DNA of 64,000 nucleotides from Rhynchosporium graminicola (taxonomy: Eukaryota > Ascomycota > Leotiomycetes > Helotiales > Ploettnerulaceae), in contig FJUW01000041.1 of NCBI GenBank assembly GCA_900074885.1, forward strand, positions 1 through 64,000, read 5' to 3'. The translations under genes were made by a program, and so were the position numbers. Of this stretch, positions 35,739 through 48,241 are shown one piece after another. Every line of letters starts with the position of its first letter. The stretch's first letter is position 1. The notes beneath the pieces were generated by a model. The model saw only the letters and a list, made by a program, of their open reading frames with translations, made no database searches and was not told where the DNA came from.

Positions 35739-36234
35739 TATAACGTTCCTAGTTCTAATTAGTACGCGGTATATAAGCTCGTCGGTTAGTATTAGCTATA
35801 AAGTAAAGTAAATAAGAAGTTCGGTTCTTAATTAGAATTAAGATATTATAAGCAGGTATTAATTACTATATGAATTTAAGCACGAAGCTCCTATCTAATA
35901 GCAGAAGTGCTAGTCTTATATAGAATCTTCGTTCCTTTATACTAGCTATATAAGATATCTTATAGAGCGTGTAAGCTCGTAAGACCGTCTAGTAGTCTAG
36001 CATATCACGTGATCCTCTGGATCACCTATAGCTATAATACTATTATTACTATAATATAGGCAGATATATAGTACTACTCGCTAGTTTATACTATAACTGT
36101 ATTAGTGCCTTTCCTCTAATAGTACTAACTCTTTCCTAGTACTAAAACCCGTCTAGTACTTACTACTGGGTGGTACTATCAGTATTCTGGTGCCAGGACG
36201 GTTTTAGTGCTAAGAACTATGCTGGTTCGTGATA
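35739..36234 (-). repeat. 5' LTR of gypsy D
   Basis: 496 bp. Its right (outer) 70 bases are almost free of RIP (ctgggtggtactatcag, gtgccaggacgg), whereas the corresponding bases of the other LTR, which face inwards, are mutated. CTAAC follows at 36235. Confidence 0.93.
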
Positions 36235-36239
36235 CTAAC

Positions 36240-39200
36240 GTACCGCAAAAACTAATATAGCTAAGTCAGAATCTCCTTTAGAGGGCGCACGAAGAAGTCA
36301 CGTATTAGGTATAGTATAGATTAAGTATAAGCTTATATAATATTATAGCTATATACCTTAAACTCAGGGTGCATAACTACGTACACTAGTAGTAGTCGTT
36401 AGCTGACTCGTTAAATAGTTAGTGATATAGTAAGTACTTAGTTCTTTCTAGAGTTATTATACGCTTATATAACTAGTCTAGACTTCTCGTAGGCTTTCTA
36501 TATACTCTTAAATTTAGTCTAGTCGATGAATTTAGCGTTAAAAACCCTAGCTCCAGCTAGTAATTCGTCTTTATAGACTAATTCAAAGATCCCTATAGCG
36601 ATTAGACCGTTAATCTCCTTACGTCTTAACGTAGCGTATTAAGGTTCTACTACTAGGAAACTAATAAATAATTTATCTATATAATTCAAGAAAACTTTAA
36701 CGTTATCGTCTCTGAATCGAATTAGCTTTCGTCGATCTCGATAAGGTTGCTTCTTTAGTACTAGTATAGGTCGATTTGAATTAGTAGTACTAAGTGATAA
36801 TAAGAGTATAATTTCAGGTAAAATACCCTTTAGTTCGTTAGAATCGATTTCTTCTTCGTACTATAGTTTAATTAACGTAGAGCGAAAGGTCGTTAGTCTA
36901 CTATCGATTTCTATTACGTAGTTCTCTCCGTCTATAGAAATAAGTAGCTAAGGTCTATCCTAGAAGCCTTTCTCTCTCTAAACTAGTACTAGAGAGTTTA
37001 ATAGAAGGTCTCTTACTACTATAGAACTAGGTCTATTCCGAGTATTTAGGGCGTTATTAACTTACTAACGACTCTATAGCTTACGAATCTCTTCTATAGC
37101 CTTATAAAGTGTAGTAGCTCGTTAGGAGACTAATAGTAAAGGGGCGTCTATCTCTACTATTCTAGGGTATACTCTAAATACTAGTAAAATAGGTATAATT
37201 CCACTAGGTCCAGAAATATAGTTAATTACGTGGAATACTATCTATAGTGCTATATCTTAACTGAGGTGCGGCAACTCCTTCCGAATTATCGTATAAGCTC
37301 TCTTCAGAGGGCTATAGTATCTCTCTACCTTACCTATAGAGTAGTAAGCCTCTATAGGTATAACTTTAACTATAGAACCCTCTGTCTTAGTACTCTATAC
37401 GAATTCTTTTGACTTAAATTATATACCTATATCTATAACGATAAAATCAGGTAGTCCAAGATAGGTATCTATCTATACCTGCTTAAATCGGTTCTATACG
37501 TGCTCTGTAGATATATTAGTAAGAAAACCTTTATTCTGAAAAGTAATATCTTAATCGACTATATATAAGACTTATCGACCGTCTAGTTGCATAATATCGA
37601 TCACGACTTCGTAATTAAAGTATATATTATCAGTATCGTAGAGCTTGAACTTGAATCTGCCTAGTGATCTTCCGTATAGCTAGTAGTGCTTATAGAGCTT
37701 AGTAAGCTCCTTTAGTACCCTTAAGTTATGCTCGTGACCGGCCTATTATAGTAAATCTTCTAGCTTTCTTACTAAGGGGTATCCGAATCGGTAGTAAAGT
37801 CGACGTAAATCCGTCTCTGTAAGTACTCTTATATTCGACTAGAAATACTCTGTAATATATATCTTAAGTAACTCCTTCCAGAGTAAGAAGAGGTAGCTGA
37901 ATCTCCGTATAAATAATATATCTCCCTATAGTATAACGAGTACGTTATGAAGATTATCTAATATAACTCTGAGCTTATCTATATCGTCTAAATAGAGTAG
38001 AAACAGGGTATCTATAGCTATAACCTTAAATTAGATCTTTCTAATTAGAGAAAGTATAATTATTATACTAATAGAAGTAGCTTTACTAATATCGAATTTA
38101 ACGTTTATTCCACGGGAAGGCAAGAGTTCAGCCTTATATAGAGCCTTATAGGCTTCGTATTAACTTTTGCTTACTATAGATACCTTTACTACTCTAGTAT
38201 CGATTATAATTCTATAGAAAACTAACGAATTATATCAGAAGCTGCTTATTATCGTCTCTACGGTCCGGTCCTCTTCCGTAGCTTCTTCGGCAGTATCTAT
38301 TAGATACTTAAAAGCTGTATTTACTAGGGTTTCTGTTATTAGCTATATAGCTTCTACTAAGACTAGTCCTATAGAAGTTATAAATAGAGCTTCCGGCTTT
38401 TCGTCGTCGGAATTATAGTTTATATTAATCCTAGCTTCGCATGAGATAAAGGTAGTAGCTATATACTTATCTTCTATACTTTCGTACTCTACGACATATT
38501 ATCTATATGCTTTCTTAAAGACTCTTCTAAAGTTACTTTTAAACTTAGAAGAGTTCTTCGCCTTGAACTTCTCCTTAGCTTTCTATCTTTCTTCTATTAT
38601 ATAGTCGAAAGATATATAATCCGTAGTATTATATACCTAGTACTTCTTAGCGTTACCTTCCTTATCTAGCGTATTTATCTTCTTCTTTCCTTATATTCTG
38701 AATCGCCCTTTACTATCTCTCTTCTCCTTCTTTCTATATACTTATCCTTTATCGGAATCGCTTCGGAATTTTCGATTAGTATAGAAGGTAATACTAGTTG
38801 CAGGGTATACGTGTTTATAGTTAATAATAGAGGTTCTAATAGAAGTAATCGTCTTTTCAGTAGAAGTTATAAGTTAAGCTAGAGTAATTTAGCAGGCTTC
38901 CGAGCTTTAGTAAGTAATAATAATCTTATTTATAACGAACTTCTCATAGCGTAATTCAAAGGGTATACTATAATATAGCTCTCTAATCTGCGTAGAGAGT
39001 ATATTAAAGCACTCTGAAGTTATCTTTCTAGGGTTTTTTTCCTTAATCGATTCAAGAGTAAGAAGATTCTATATAGTCAGAGAAGATCTACTAAACTCCT
39101 CGCTCTTAAATTGATCTATTATATTCTTTAGTATAGTATCGAATCTGATAATCAGAGAGGTTCTAGGGATACTATTCAGACTATAATAGTAGTATTAGAG

Positions 39201-40300
39201 AGTAGCGCCTTTTAGTATTAATAGAAACGCCTTACTATACTCCTCCGGTAGAATCTCGGCTCTTAAGTAAGCGTCGTAGAATATTCTAACCTTACTACTA
39301 AAGCTATCTCCGTCTCCCTTAAATTTTATCTCTTCTAGAAATATACAGGAGAAGCTAGCGATCTCCTTTCTATACGACTTCTCCTTCTCCTTCCGTACCG
39401 TATTATAGTACTCTCCCTCTCCTCCTCCTTCTCCTCCTTAGTAGCTTTCTCCTCCTTATTAGCCTTCTCCTTCTCTAGCTCCTCCTCCTCCACTCCTCGT
39501 ATTCTTCGGTATACGCTTTCTATAGTATCGCTACTCTTCTCTATTCTAGTCAGAGGAGATCTCTTTATATTACTATACTCCTTTAGTAGAATCTCAGTCG
39601 TATTATAGAGGTTCGTAGTATTCTTTATTAAAGTCGAATTCGCTAATAGGAAGTAAGCCGAGTATAGTATAGCGTCTTTATCGTAATCTATAGAACTCCT
39701 TCTTTAATCTCTTATACTCTAATTCGTCTTATTAAGCAGCTATATTATTTATTATCTCCTTCTCTCTCTTATCTCGCTATTACTACGCAGATATCTGCTT
39801 CTCTAGTATAAGTAGGTTTAATACTATATACTATAGCTATTCAGAGAGTATCTTCTCTCCTATTATGCTCTCTAGCTCTTTTACGGTCTAACTACTACGT
39901 ATAGTATTCTATAGAGTATATAGAAGCTTATATAGCTTCTGCGCAGGTTTATCGCCTTCTTCGATAAATATGCCTTTAGTACGTAGGGTGAATATAAGGT
40001 CGTTATTTAACGATTTCTTAATAGATTTAAAAGAGTCTACTATCTAACTTTCATAGATCTCCTTAAATAAGGAGTATAAGGGTCTATTTATATAGTCGGA
40101 GCTCTTGATTTATCTAATAAGACCTTCTCCCTATTTCCGTATAGTCTCCGGGTCTAGTAGGTCTTTACCGGAGTTCGCAGGTATATCGAAAGTATTAACT
40201 TCGGGGGTATTATTATCTCTTACTATATTGAAAGTCTGATTTATATTAGTATTTTAGTGCTATTCCGAGGTTGTTTGAAATAGTAGTTATAGAGTTATTC
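36240..40300 (-). pseudogene. Copia F gag, integrase and RT N-terminal part
   Basis: Minus-strand continuation of copia F. RT N-terminal part at 36420-36640: INGLIAIGIFELVYKDELL, ARVFNAKFID and KAYEKSRLVI, matching the copia RT start (...RIFNSRFVDEIK...AYEKSRLVVQAYND). Integrase near 37280-37460: DFIVIDIDTNLKSKEF, then VIPVEAHYSIGKVERYHSPL, with Glu as the third acidic residue. The 37060-37200 stretch holds KAIEEIRKL-type sequence. Gag and protease occupy 38300-40300. A TCC-rich low-complexity run at about 39380-39500 encodes a Glu/Lys-rich segment on the minus strand. All frames are broken. Confidence 0.75.
39380..39500 (-). repeat. TCC-rich low-complexity tract in copia F gag
   Basis: Repeated ctcctcctcc/ttctcctcc motifs. 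On the minus strand this is a Glu/Lys-rich segment of Gag. CCT/TCC lack CpA and therefore survived RIP as a pyrimidine-rich island. Confidence 0.7.
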
Positions 40301-40686
40301 TTAAGTGTTCTATTCTTAAGTTATAAGGGAAGCGCTAGCGTAGCGCGTTCAAGTTTAACTTCGAGTTTTCGGCGTAAATTAAAGTCTCAAAAGCGCGTTA
40401 TTTGAAGTCGGGTTACGATAGTAATCGAAGTACGTAGAAGATAATAGTAGTATAATATACTAGGATTCGAATCCTTTAACCGTATCGTAAGTAGAATCTA
40501 GGTAAATTATCTTAGTAATTCAAGTTAAATAGTAAAGAGGAGATCGTATCTTCTTAAGTACTTGAGCTATTGCTGTAGCAGATATCTCGACTCTTTAAGG
40601 TTACTAGCGCGCTCTTTTCAGTAGTCGAAATTCTTAGAATTTAACTACTTTCAAAGAGTGAAATGATCTATACGTCTATTGATTAA

Positions 40687-40844
40687 TATTAGTATCACTC
40701 TGTCGTAGTACGTATAATCAAGTAGTCTGCGTGAGCTAAAGTATAATAGTAATAGTAGTAGTATTATCTATTATATCGTAGCTGGCTTTCCTAGGTAGTC
40801 GAGACTCCGTAAGGGAGATATATCTGGCCGGCTAAACCTCGGTG
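40687..40844 (-). repeat. 5' LTR of copia F, truncated by gypsy E
   Basis: 158 bp matching 27961-28118, ending at cctcggtg, where the LTR of gypsy E begins. The missing last ~16 bases would be expected beyond the right end of gypsy E but are not found in the window. Confidence 0.75.
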
Positions 40845-41060
40845 TGTTACGGCAGGGCACAGGGGGTGACAACGGCTTGTATTCGCCCTTAAGGGTGCGC
40901 GTGGTAAAGAGAAGAAAAGATAAGGAGGAGAGGTTCTACTCTCGACTCCTTCCTTAAGGTATAGCCGTAGGGCTATACTAACTAATCTGCCGCGGTTACT
41001 AAGGCTCGCTTATCCTGTCGTGCCTGGAGGCCTGAGGCTCCTCACGTACAAGTCGTGATA
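40845..41060 (-). repeat. 3' LTR of gypsy E
   Basis: 216 bp, from tgttacggcagggcac to agtcgtgata. The first ~110 bases are essentially unmutated (gggggtgacaacggcttg, ggtgcgcgtgg), an island of normal composition in the RIP-mutated surroundings. Confidence 0.85.
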
Positions 41061-41399
41061 TTACCCCCCCTCTCCTATAAGGCTTCGACCCCGAGGCGCG
41101 AAAAAACCGCTACTTCTCGCTACCTCCTTTGAAGAATTACGTACAAGCAGTAGCTATTATAGGCTTATTATCCTCTAACTCGCTATAGTTATTAATACTA
41201 TTATTATACGCTTCTAGCTATTTTAGGAGAAATCTTAAGGGGCTCTTCGTAGTCGGATATTATAAGTGAAAACGCTTAAGTAAGTAAGGAGCTATTATAG
41301 CGTCTAAGCAGAGGTACTATTCGAGGTCGTCGTTAGCTCTAGTCTACTTGATTTAGTACTATAAAGTACCGCGAGAGACCCTAGAACCTAAGATAGCTT

Positions 41400-44300
41400 T
41401 AATCTCCTATTCGTCTTACTCTAGTAACAGTTAGATTAGTACTAGTGCTTATCGTACCTATCCTAGTAGCGGGTTTTCGGTGTATTTATATAGTAAATAT
41501 AAGTAGAAAACAGAGTAGATATACTACTCCTCTAGTAACTTGAGTTTCTAACTCTCCTTTACCTTTTCTAGCACTTCTACTAGTCTATACTACTTATTAG
41601 AGAGCTTCCGCGAAAGTCTATCTATCTTCTAATTCGCTATAGAAATAAGAACTAAATCTCTAACTCCTTAATCTACCTTACGGCGATTACAATTAGCTAG
41701 CTACTCTATTTTATCTTATTAACTTTTAAGCGAGGATTTAGCGAATTCGGTAGCGTCTAGTATCCGGATTATTATACGTAGCGTATCCTTACGATTAAGA
41801 GCCTCTATAGTAGTAGCTAGTAGTAAAGGGTTATTCAGGTCCTGAGAAGTTCTTACTTTATAACTATTTAATAGCTGAAATAGCGATATAGTACTAAGAG
41901 ACTTATAAGGAAGCGTAAGCTATACGATATCTATAACTAGTAGAAGCGAGCTCTAATTGTTTTAGTAATACGAGCAGAATAGATATAATCTCTACTTAAT
42001 ATACTAGTTCATAACCTCTATTTAACTATTAACGTTTAGATTATAAGTAGTAGTAAGCTTAACCTTTATACTAAGGATTCGATAGTACTTATTCCAGAAA
42101 CTAGAAATAAACTATAGTCCCTGATCTAAGACTATAGAATCTGGTATACCGAAGTATCGACTCTAATAGATAGCGAATAGCTTAGCTATTTATTATATTA
42201 TAATCGTCTTATAATAAGGAATTAATACCGGTTTCTTAGATAGTCTATCTATTATCACGAAAGCCGTATTATAACCTCCCTCGTCTAGTAGTAACTTAAT
42301 GAAATCTATAGTTAGATATTAGTAAGGGCGTATAGGAATAGGTAGAGGGTAGAGAAAACCAGGAATCTTATCTCTCTTCGCCTTTATATAGGTATAACTA
42401 TAATTTACGATATATCTAGTAGTATCTATAGTTATACCCTTCTAATAATAGCTTCGTCTAAGAAGTAGCTTAACCTTCGAGTTACTTATATATATAACTT
42501 AAGGTTAAGCGTAGATATAACGAATTAATACTATTCGTAGCTTAAGAGGTTTAGTAAGAACTTCTAATTATCTTTTATAGAATAGTTTACTATTTAATAG
42601 TTAGTAGTCAGAATAGTCGTGTTTCGCCTTATTATAAAGTAACTCTAACTCTAGCGACTCCTTATTTACTAAGAAGACTCGGTCGATAATATTATAGTTT
42701 TCGATATCGTAAGTAACTATAGAGGTAGCGTTAGGGGCTTCCCCTACGAGAAACTCTTCCTCTACAGGTAAGTCGACTAGTAAACTAGAATTATAAGTTT
42801 CCTCTCGTGAAATAGTCTTAGGAGTAGCGATAAGAGAGATCTCGACTAGCTGATCTAATAGTAAGCTATAGACTTCTTTAACGCAGTCGAATTCAGCTAT
42901 TTAAGAGGACTAGCCGAGTTCTTAGAGTACTTCTAAGCTGATTTTATTATTTAGGATTAGCTATTAGTTCCGAAGTGCACGCTTCCTAGCTTCTAGTAGC
43001 GATAAGTCCTAATCTCGTTATAATAGCGTATTAGCTAGAGTATTTATAACTCTTATTCGGTATATAATCTTAAAGTAGAATTAGGCGAAGAATTCAGCTT
43101 ATCTCGCTTACTATACGTTAAGATCCTTAGTTATTATAAAATACTCTAAGGCATAGTAATCAGTATAGATATAAATAGTTTTCTGTACTCTAAATAGCTT
43201 AGGCTTATACTACTAGAAGGAGCGAAAGATAGTAAGAAGCTCCTTATCGTAGATAGGGTAATTCAGCTCTATATCGATTATTATTTTAGAAAAGAAACTA
43301 ATCGGATAGAATATCTCGTCTTCCTGAAGTTATAAGAGAACGCTAGCTATTACCCTATCAGAAGAGTCAGTTTTAAGTCTAGTTTACTTAAATAGGTCGT
43401 AGTAATAAAGGATTAGTATAGACTAGAGGGCGTGATAAAAGCGCTCCTAAGTATCTTTATACTTAGCGCTAAAGAGAAATTTGATATCTTTCCCTATAAG
43501 TAATATAAGAGGGTAATAAATATTATTATAGTCTTTAATAAACCTTCAGTAGAAGTTGCAAAAACTAAGGTAACTCTATACTCTATGCACGTTATTAGCG
43601 TACTTCTAGTTCTTAATAACTTCGATCTTCTCGGGATTAACTTTAATTCTATTAATACTAATAATAAATCTAAGAAACTTTATATAAGTAACGCCGAATT
43701 CAGATTTCTTAATATTAGCTTAAAGGCTATAGGCCTATAGAATCTCGAGAATCTTTCGTACGTAGATATCGTGCTCTGCTTCTAAGTCTAAATAGATTAA
43801 GATATCGTCTAAGTACGCTAAGCAGAAGTCGTCTAAGTGCTTTATTAATATATTATTAATAAAACGCTAAAAGGTAGCTAGCTTATTTATAAGGCCGAAG
43901 GGAAGTACCTTATACTTTTATACCCTGTATCAAGTGCGAAAGGTAATTAAATCTTCAGAATCTTTCGATATGCGGATTTTATGAAACGCCTATTAAATAT
44001 CGACCTTTATAAAGATTTTCGCCTTAGAGATTCGTGCGATTATCTTATCGATTAATAGAATAGAGTATAAGTCCTTCTAGATAAGCTCGTTTAGCTTCTG
44101 AAAGTTAACATAGAATCGTAGCTTATTACTCGCTTTTTTAGCTATTAGGATTAGTATAGCCTAAGGAGTATTAGATAGTACGATAAAGCCTTTATAGAGG
44201 TTCTCGGTGATATATCATTTAGCTTCTACTAAGTACTCGTCCGGTATCCTTCGAAGTAGTTCGGTAGTTAAAGTATTATCTCCTATGAGCTTAATCTTAT

Positions 44301-45400
44301 AATCTATTATTAGTTATCTCTTAGCTAAATCATCAGAGGCTCTCGCGGAAAAGAGACTTTCAAATTCCTTCTACTTAGCAGGGAGTCTTTCCTTAATTAT
44401 CTTATTATTCTTATAATACTTTACTTTCCTAGCTTTATCAGTAGTAAGACCTTCGTCGAGAGCGTATAATTCGATAGTATCTGCCGCTTAAGTGCTTTCA
44501 CGACGCTGAATTTCATCTTAGATTTCTTTTAAGGAAGTAACGAATACCTCAGAGCTATTACCCTTATTTCGATATTTCTAGTTCAAATAGAAGTTATATA
44601 TAATAGCAGTAGAAATCTAGTTAATATCGGTTTTATAAGGTAAATCTCTTACCTCTCGACGTGCTTACTTATCGATCTAGCGCTATTTAATTACTTCGTA
44701 AGTAATATTATCCTCTCGGGAACTAGGATCACGAGTCTAGAAGGGGTTATTAGCTAACTCGTGACTTACTAATAGCTTATTCATAGCTTATACGCTATAC
44801 TTCTATTCTCTTATAAACGCTAATAAGCGACTTTCTTTCGCCTTCTTAACTAGCGCCAGTCGAGAAGCTTATACGCTAGTAACTTCTTAGTCTATTAAAG
44901 TATCTTATCGCTTTTAATCAAGTTAATATTATTAGTTTACTACTTTATCGCTTAGAGGTAATAGTAGCTCTAGTCTTTTATCGTAATAGTATACTAGTAG
45001 TATATCTATCAGCTACTCTAAATAGTTCTTATAGCGATAATTAAAGTTTTATTTAAGTTCGTAATATTCTAAGAATTTACGTCCTATTAGTATATCGTTA
45101 CTCTCTAAATCGGTAATTAGAAAGGGGAAGTTAACTCGACGATAGTCGATAGTAAGAGTAAGGAGAATTACATAGGTAATAATAGTACCGGCTTTTCTAT
45201 TATAGCTAGTAGAGATAATAGGTTTCGGGAGAGTAAGGAAATTAATACCTAAGAGATCACGAAGTTTAAGAGCGACTAAGGTACGTAGAGCTCTAAAGAT
45301 ATTTACTCTATTATCGATATATACTTCTGTTTTAATAAATAATCCGTTTCTTCCTAATTCTATAATAACTAGGAATTATTTTCCTCTAATAAGAGAACGG
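41400..45400 (-). pseudogene. Gypsy E protease, RT, RNase H and integrase
   Basis: Minus-strand pol. Protease at about 45080-45340: ELGRNGLFIKTEVYIDNRVN and ITDLESNDILIGRKFLEYYE (usual DLG..D-[IV]-I-L-GRKWLEYF). RT: KASNKLRFYVNFQKLNELI near 44090-44150 (usual LRFC-DYR.LN), LPFGLINKLATFQRFIN (43870-43920) and YLDDILIYLDLEAEHD at 43775-43830 with both catalytic Asp still present. RNase H and integrase follow towards 41400 but are less clear. Gag is missing because the element is cut at 45765. Confidence 0.75.
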
Positions 45401-45765
45401 AAATCAGTATTTAAGTCTTTCTACAGATCGAGGCGTTAGCTATAAGGTAAGACTATTCTATAGCTTAGTAGTTTCCCGATAGCTTATCGATCTCTACTAG
45501 GGAGGAGATATCAGTATCGTTATCGTTATCCTCCTCTGCGCTATATATAGCGGCGATATCCTCTATAGTCTAGCCGGTTATCTTAGCGATTTTTATAGCG
45601 TTAGGATAATCCCGAGCCTAATAACTATCCTTCTTATAGATATAGTAAGTATTAGTAGCAGTAGCAGTACGAGGTACTCGCGAACCGGGACTATAAGTAT
45701 TAGCTCGTAAGATAGTCTTAGGAGCGAATCGTATATTCTTAGCACGATCGTTAATCTAGGAACCG

Positions 45766-46234
45766 TGTTGGATTTGTAACTAGTACCTTAGTCAGTTTTG
45801 CCTGCATCGGCATACACACCCTGTACCTTGTTAGTACATGGTCTTAGTACCTGGTTCAGTACCTTACCCATGTACCTTGTTGTACCTGGCACCTACACCC
45901 TATACCTTGTTAATAGCCTGTACCCTGCATACTCTATTAGAGTTACCATGAAGGTTCTCGATAGAGTTCTACTACTCTCTAGTACGTATATCGTACTTCT
46001 AGAGGTTTCTACTGACGTACTACTAACGTAGTATAATTCTACGGTATACGTGTCTTCTTCTATAGAGTTCTGTATTACGTAGTATAGAATATTCTAGAGA
46101 GCTCACATAGCTATATAAGTAGCTAGAATCTCTCCTGTAGTTAGCTCTCTTCAAGTAAGTAAAGCAAGTTAAATTGATCACTTATTATTCTGTTATTCTA
46201 ACCTTTTAGCCGATTTCCACTCTTAATTTTCATA
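45766..46234 (+). repeat. 5' LTR of copia G
   Basis: 469 bp. It contains repeated near-copies of TGTACCTTGTT/CTGTACC (45818-45915), a TATA-like box in agctatataagtagc (near 46108) that probably drives transcription, and ends ttttcata (RIP form of TTTTCACA). A 77-codon open frame inside it is a by-product of low mutation, not a gene. It differs from the 3' LTR by scattered C/T and G/A changes and one T in a T-run. Confidence 0.88.
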
Positions 46235-47074
46235 TAGTAGCAATTCACTTAGTGAAATCAGCTAATTAGACGCTTCCTTCGATCGATCTCGCCTAAACTC
46301 GCTTCCGTTACTCCTTACCGATAAAGGAGCTTCCTGATCAGGCGTTACTTAGTCGTTTTCAACGACTCTTTCGCCTAGAGCTAGCTAGTAAGCTAGCCCC
46401 TTTGAGCCCTACTAACACAGCTATAGCGAATCAGACTCGTGGCCCTTGACCCTAAGACGAAGTTACAGGGAAATCATAACTTGTAACCTCTCGAAGCCTT
46501 TAGAAGTGGAGACGACCTAGTGACCCTAGGTATAAAGGCTAAGATCTTATTCCGGGGTGCCTATAGCTATTGCCGACTTAGTTTAGAAGCTAGGCCTCGT
46601 TAAGCAGTAGTATATAGCTTCTGATCGCTATTTAGCTTAGCATATATCACAGGTCGGCTAATATAAGCTACTATTGAGTATAAGAAGCTATCCTCGGAGA
46701 GGGTTACTTAATAGTAGTACTTAAGGCGCTATGAGGTAAAACTGGGCCTAGTAGTAAGGTCAATTCAATAGTAAATACAACAGACGTAGTTACTATATAC
46801 TACTATTGTTTTTAACTAAGCGAAAAACTCGGTAAGATAGTACGCTCGGCGTAGCTACTATCTTTTTCAAGGGTAAGATAAGGTCAGTGTCTTTTCAAGC
46901 TACTTAGTAGCTTATACGAGTAAAACTCGTACTTTTAAGACCTCTTAGTACTTAGTACTATTAAACTGCCTATAAGGAATCATATCTTCCTTCAAGGGAG
47001 ATAAGCTAGTAGGCCGCTCTAACTATATAGAGTAGCTTAATGCGGCTAGCCTCTATTTAGAGGTAAACGGCTAT
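46235..47074. other. Copia G 5' leader
   Basis: 840 bp between LTR and the first usable ATG of gag. It begins tagtagcaattcac, where a primer-binding site is expected. I could not match the tRNA. No frame of note. It holds a few CpG-rich words (cgatcgatctcgcc) and normal TG/CA content (gtggcccttgaccc near 46440). Confidence 0.6.
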
Positions 47075-48241
47075 ATGTCTTATATTAACGGTACTGAGAC
47101 TAAGCCTAGCCGAGCTCTCTACTTCAAGTCAGAAGAACGTATTAACGCGCAAGGCGAAAAGAGAATAGATTATACTTCTTACTCTCCTGAGCTAGCGATT
47201 AAATACTATAAGAGACTAGCTGATTTTGAGCGTGCAAATAAGAAGGCTTTAGGCGCTATTAAGTCGATTATATCACTTGAAAACCTCGATAGATTCAAGG
47301 ATAAGACTAGCGCAAAAGACCTATAGGAAGCTATTATAGCTACCTACGGTTCTACTAGCCTAGAGGAGATCAGTAGGCATATAAATCGTATTATCGATAA
47401 TACCTACTCCTCTTATAAGAATATAGACGAGTATACTAGCGTAATTCAAGCTAGATCAGTCTACCTAAAGCAGCTTAAGTATGAGATTCCAAAGCTTATA
47501 CTAGCTAGCCTTATATTTAAAGGTTTACCTAGTTCTTTTGATTCTTTTGCTTCTAGGAAGTACAAAGAAATCTCTAATAACATTTCTTCTATCGATATAG
47601 AAGGTATAATAAGAGATCTTATATCAGAAGAGGCTAGAATGAATACTTCTACCGATTTACAAGCTAATAAGGCTTTTAAGGGGAAGAATTCGAAAGGCAG
47701 TAAGAAGTGTAGTTACTATAATAAAATAAACTATATAGAGGCAAATTGCCATATAAAGCACCCCGAGCTTATACCTAATAAATCAACTAAGAAGAAGTCG
47801 AAAGGTAAAGGCGCTAAAGAATCAAAAGAGGAGTCTACTAAGGCCCTTATGAGTTCTTTCAGTAGTACTAGCAGTAGTAGTAGTTATAGTAGTATAGCAG
47901 ATCAAGCTTACGCTACTATATATAACTATAGAATAGTACTCGATTCTGGCGCTTCTGAGCATTATACACCGAATAAAAGCTGGTTATTAGACTATAAACC
48001 TGTATCCAAGAAGTCTATTACTATCGCTAATAGTGATATTTTGCCTATAATAGGTAGAGGAGATATCCCTATAATTACTAGGGAAGGCGATAGAGTACTT
48101 ATTAAAGACGTAAATTACGTACCTAGCCTTAAAACTACTCTCCTAAGCTCTAAGGAACTAACTAATAAAGATTGGAAAGTTACCTTTAATAAAAAGAGTG
48201 CAAATATCTCTAATAGCTCTATTAATATAGAAGCTAGATAG
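47075..48241 (+). pseudogene. Copia G Gag and protease
   Basis: Frame from ATG 47075, broken by TAG at 47324 (CAG to TAG) and closed by TAG at 48239. Both stops are of RIP type and the frame is the same before and after. Gag reads MSYINGTETKPSRALYFKSE, a UBN2-like region (DFERANKKALGAIKSIIS, LKQLKYEIPKLILASLIFKG), then a basic zinc-knuckle segment KKCSYYNKINYIEANCHIKH (CX2CX4HX4C with Cys 2 and His mutated to Tyr). A Ser-rich linker leads to the protease active site VLDSGASEHYTPNKSWLLDY (47937-47996), with the DSG triad intact. Confidence 0.85.

Larger units (their letters stand above)
29498..36234 (-). mobile_element. Full-length Ty3/gypsy element D, minus strand
   Basis: A 6737-bp element with two 496-bp LTRs (29498-29993 and 35739-36234) and a perfect target duplication CTAAC (29493-29497 and 36235-36239). 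LTR termini are TGTAACGTTCC...TTCGTGATA. In minus orientation the polypurine tract is the reverse of ctatccccttttt, just right of 29993. Gag with a CCHC knuckle, protease, RT, RNase H and integrase are colinear, mostly in one frame broken by RIP-type stops. An additional plus-strand frame lies between the left LTR and the integrase. It sits inside the reverse transcriptase of copia F. Confidence 0.95.
27961..40844 (-). mobile_element. Ty1/copia element F, minus strand, split by gypsy D
   Basis: A RIP-degraded minus-strand copia element of about 6.1 kb once the 6.7-kb gypsy insertion (29498-36234 plus target duplication) is removed. The left LTR starts at 27961 (tattggtatc, RIP form of TGTTGGTATC). 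The right LTR starts at 40687 (tattagtatc) and is cut at 40844 by gypsy element E. Between them, right to left: gag, integrase, reverse transcriptase (interrupted) and RNase H. Domain order integrase before RT is diagnostic of copia. The base before the left LTR run is aaaat. The right flank is lost, so no target duplication can be checked. Confidence 0.85.
40845..45765 (-). mobile_element. Ty3/gypsy element E, minus strand, 5' truncated
   Basis: Minus-strand gypsy element with a 216-bp 3' LTR (40845-41060), a G-rich polypurine tract in reverse (ttacccccc, right after the LTR), then integrase, RNase H, RT and protease going right. It ends where copia G begins at 45766, before gag and the 5' LTR. 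The bases before the LTR, CGGTG (40840-40844), would be one half of its target duplication. The other half is absent. It was inserted into the right LTR of copia F. The solo LTR at 19574-19791 is from the same family. Confidence 0.85.

Noticed and set aside
45798..46031. 77-codon open frame inside the copia G 5' LTR
   Set aside because: It lies wholly within the LTR, is composed of LTR tandem motifs (TGTACCTTGTT-like), and the other LTR copy breaks the frame. An LTR shadow, not a gene.
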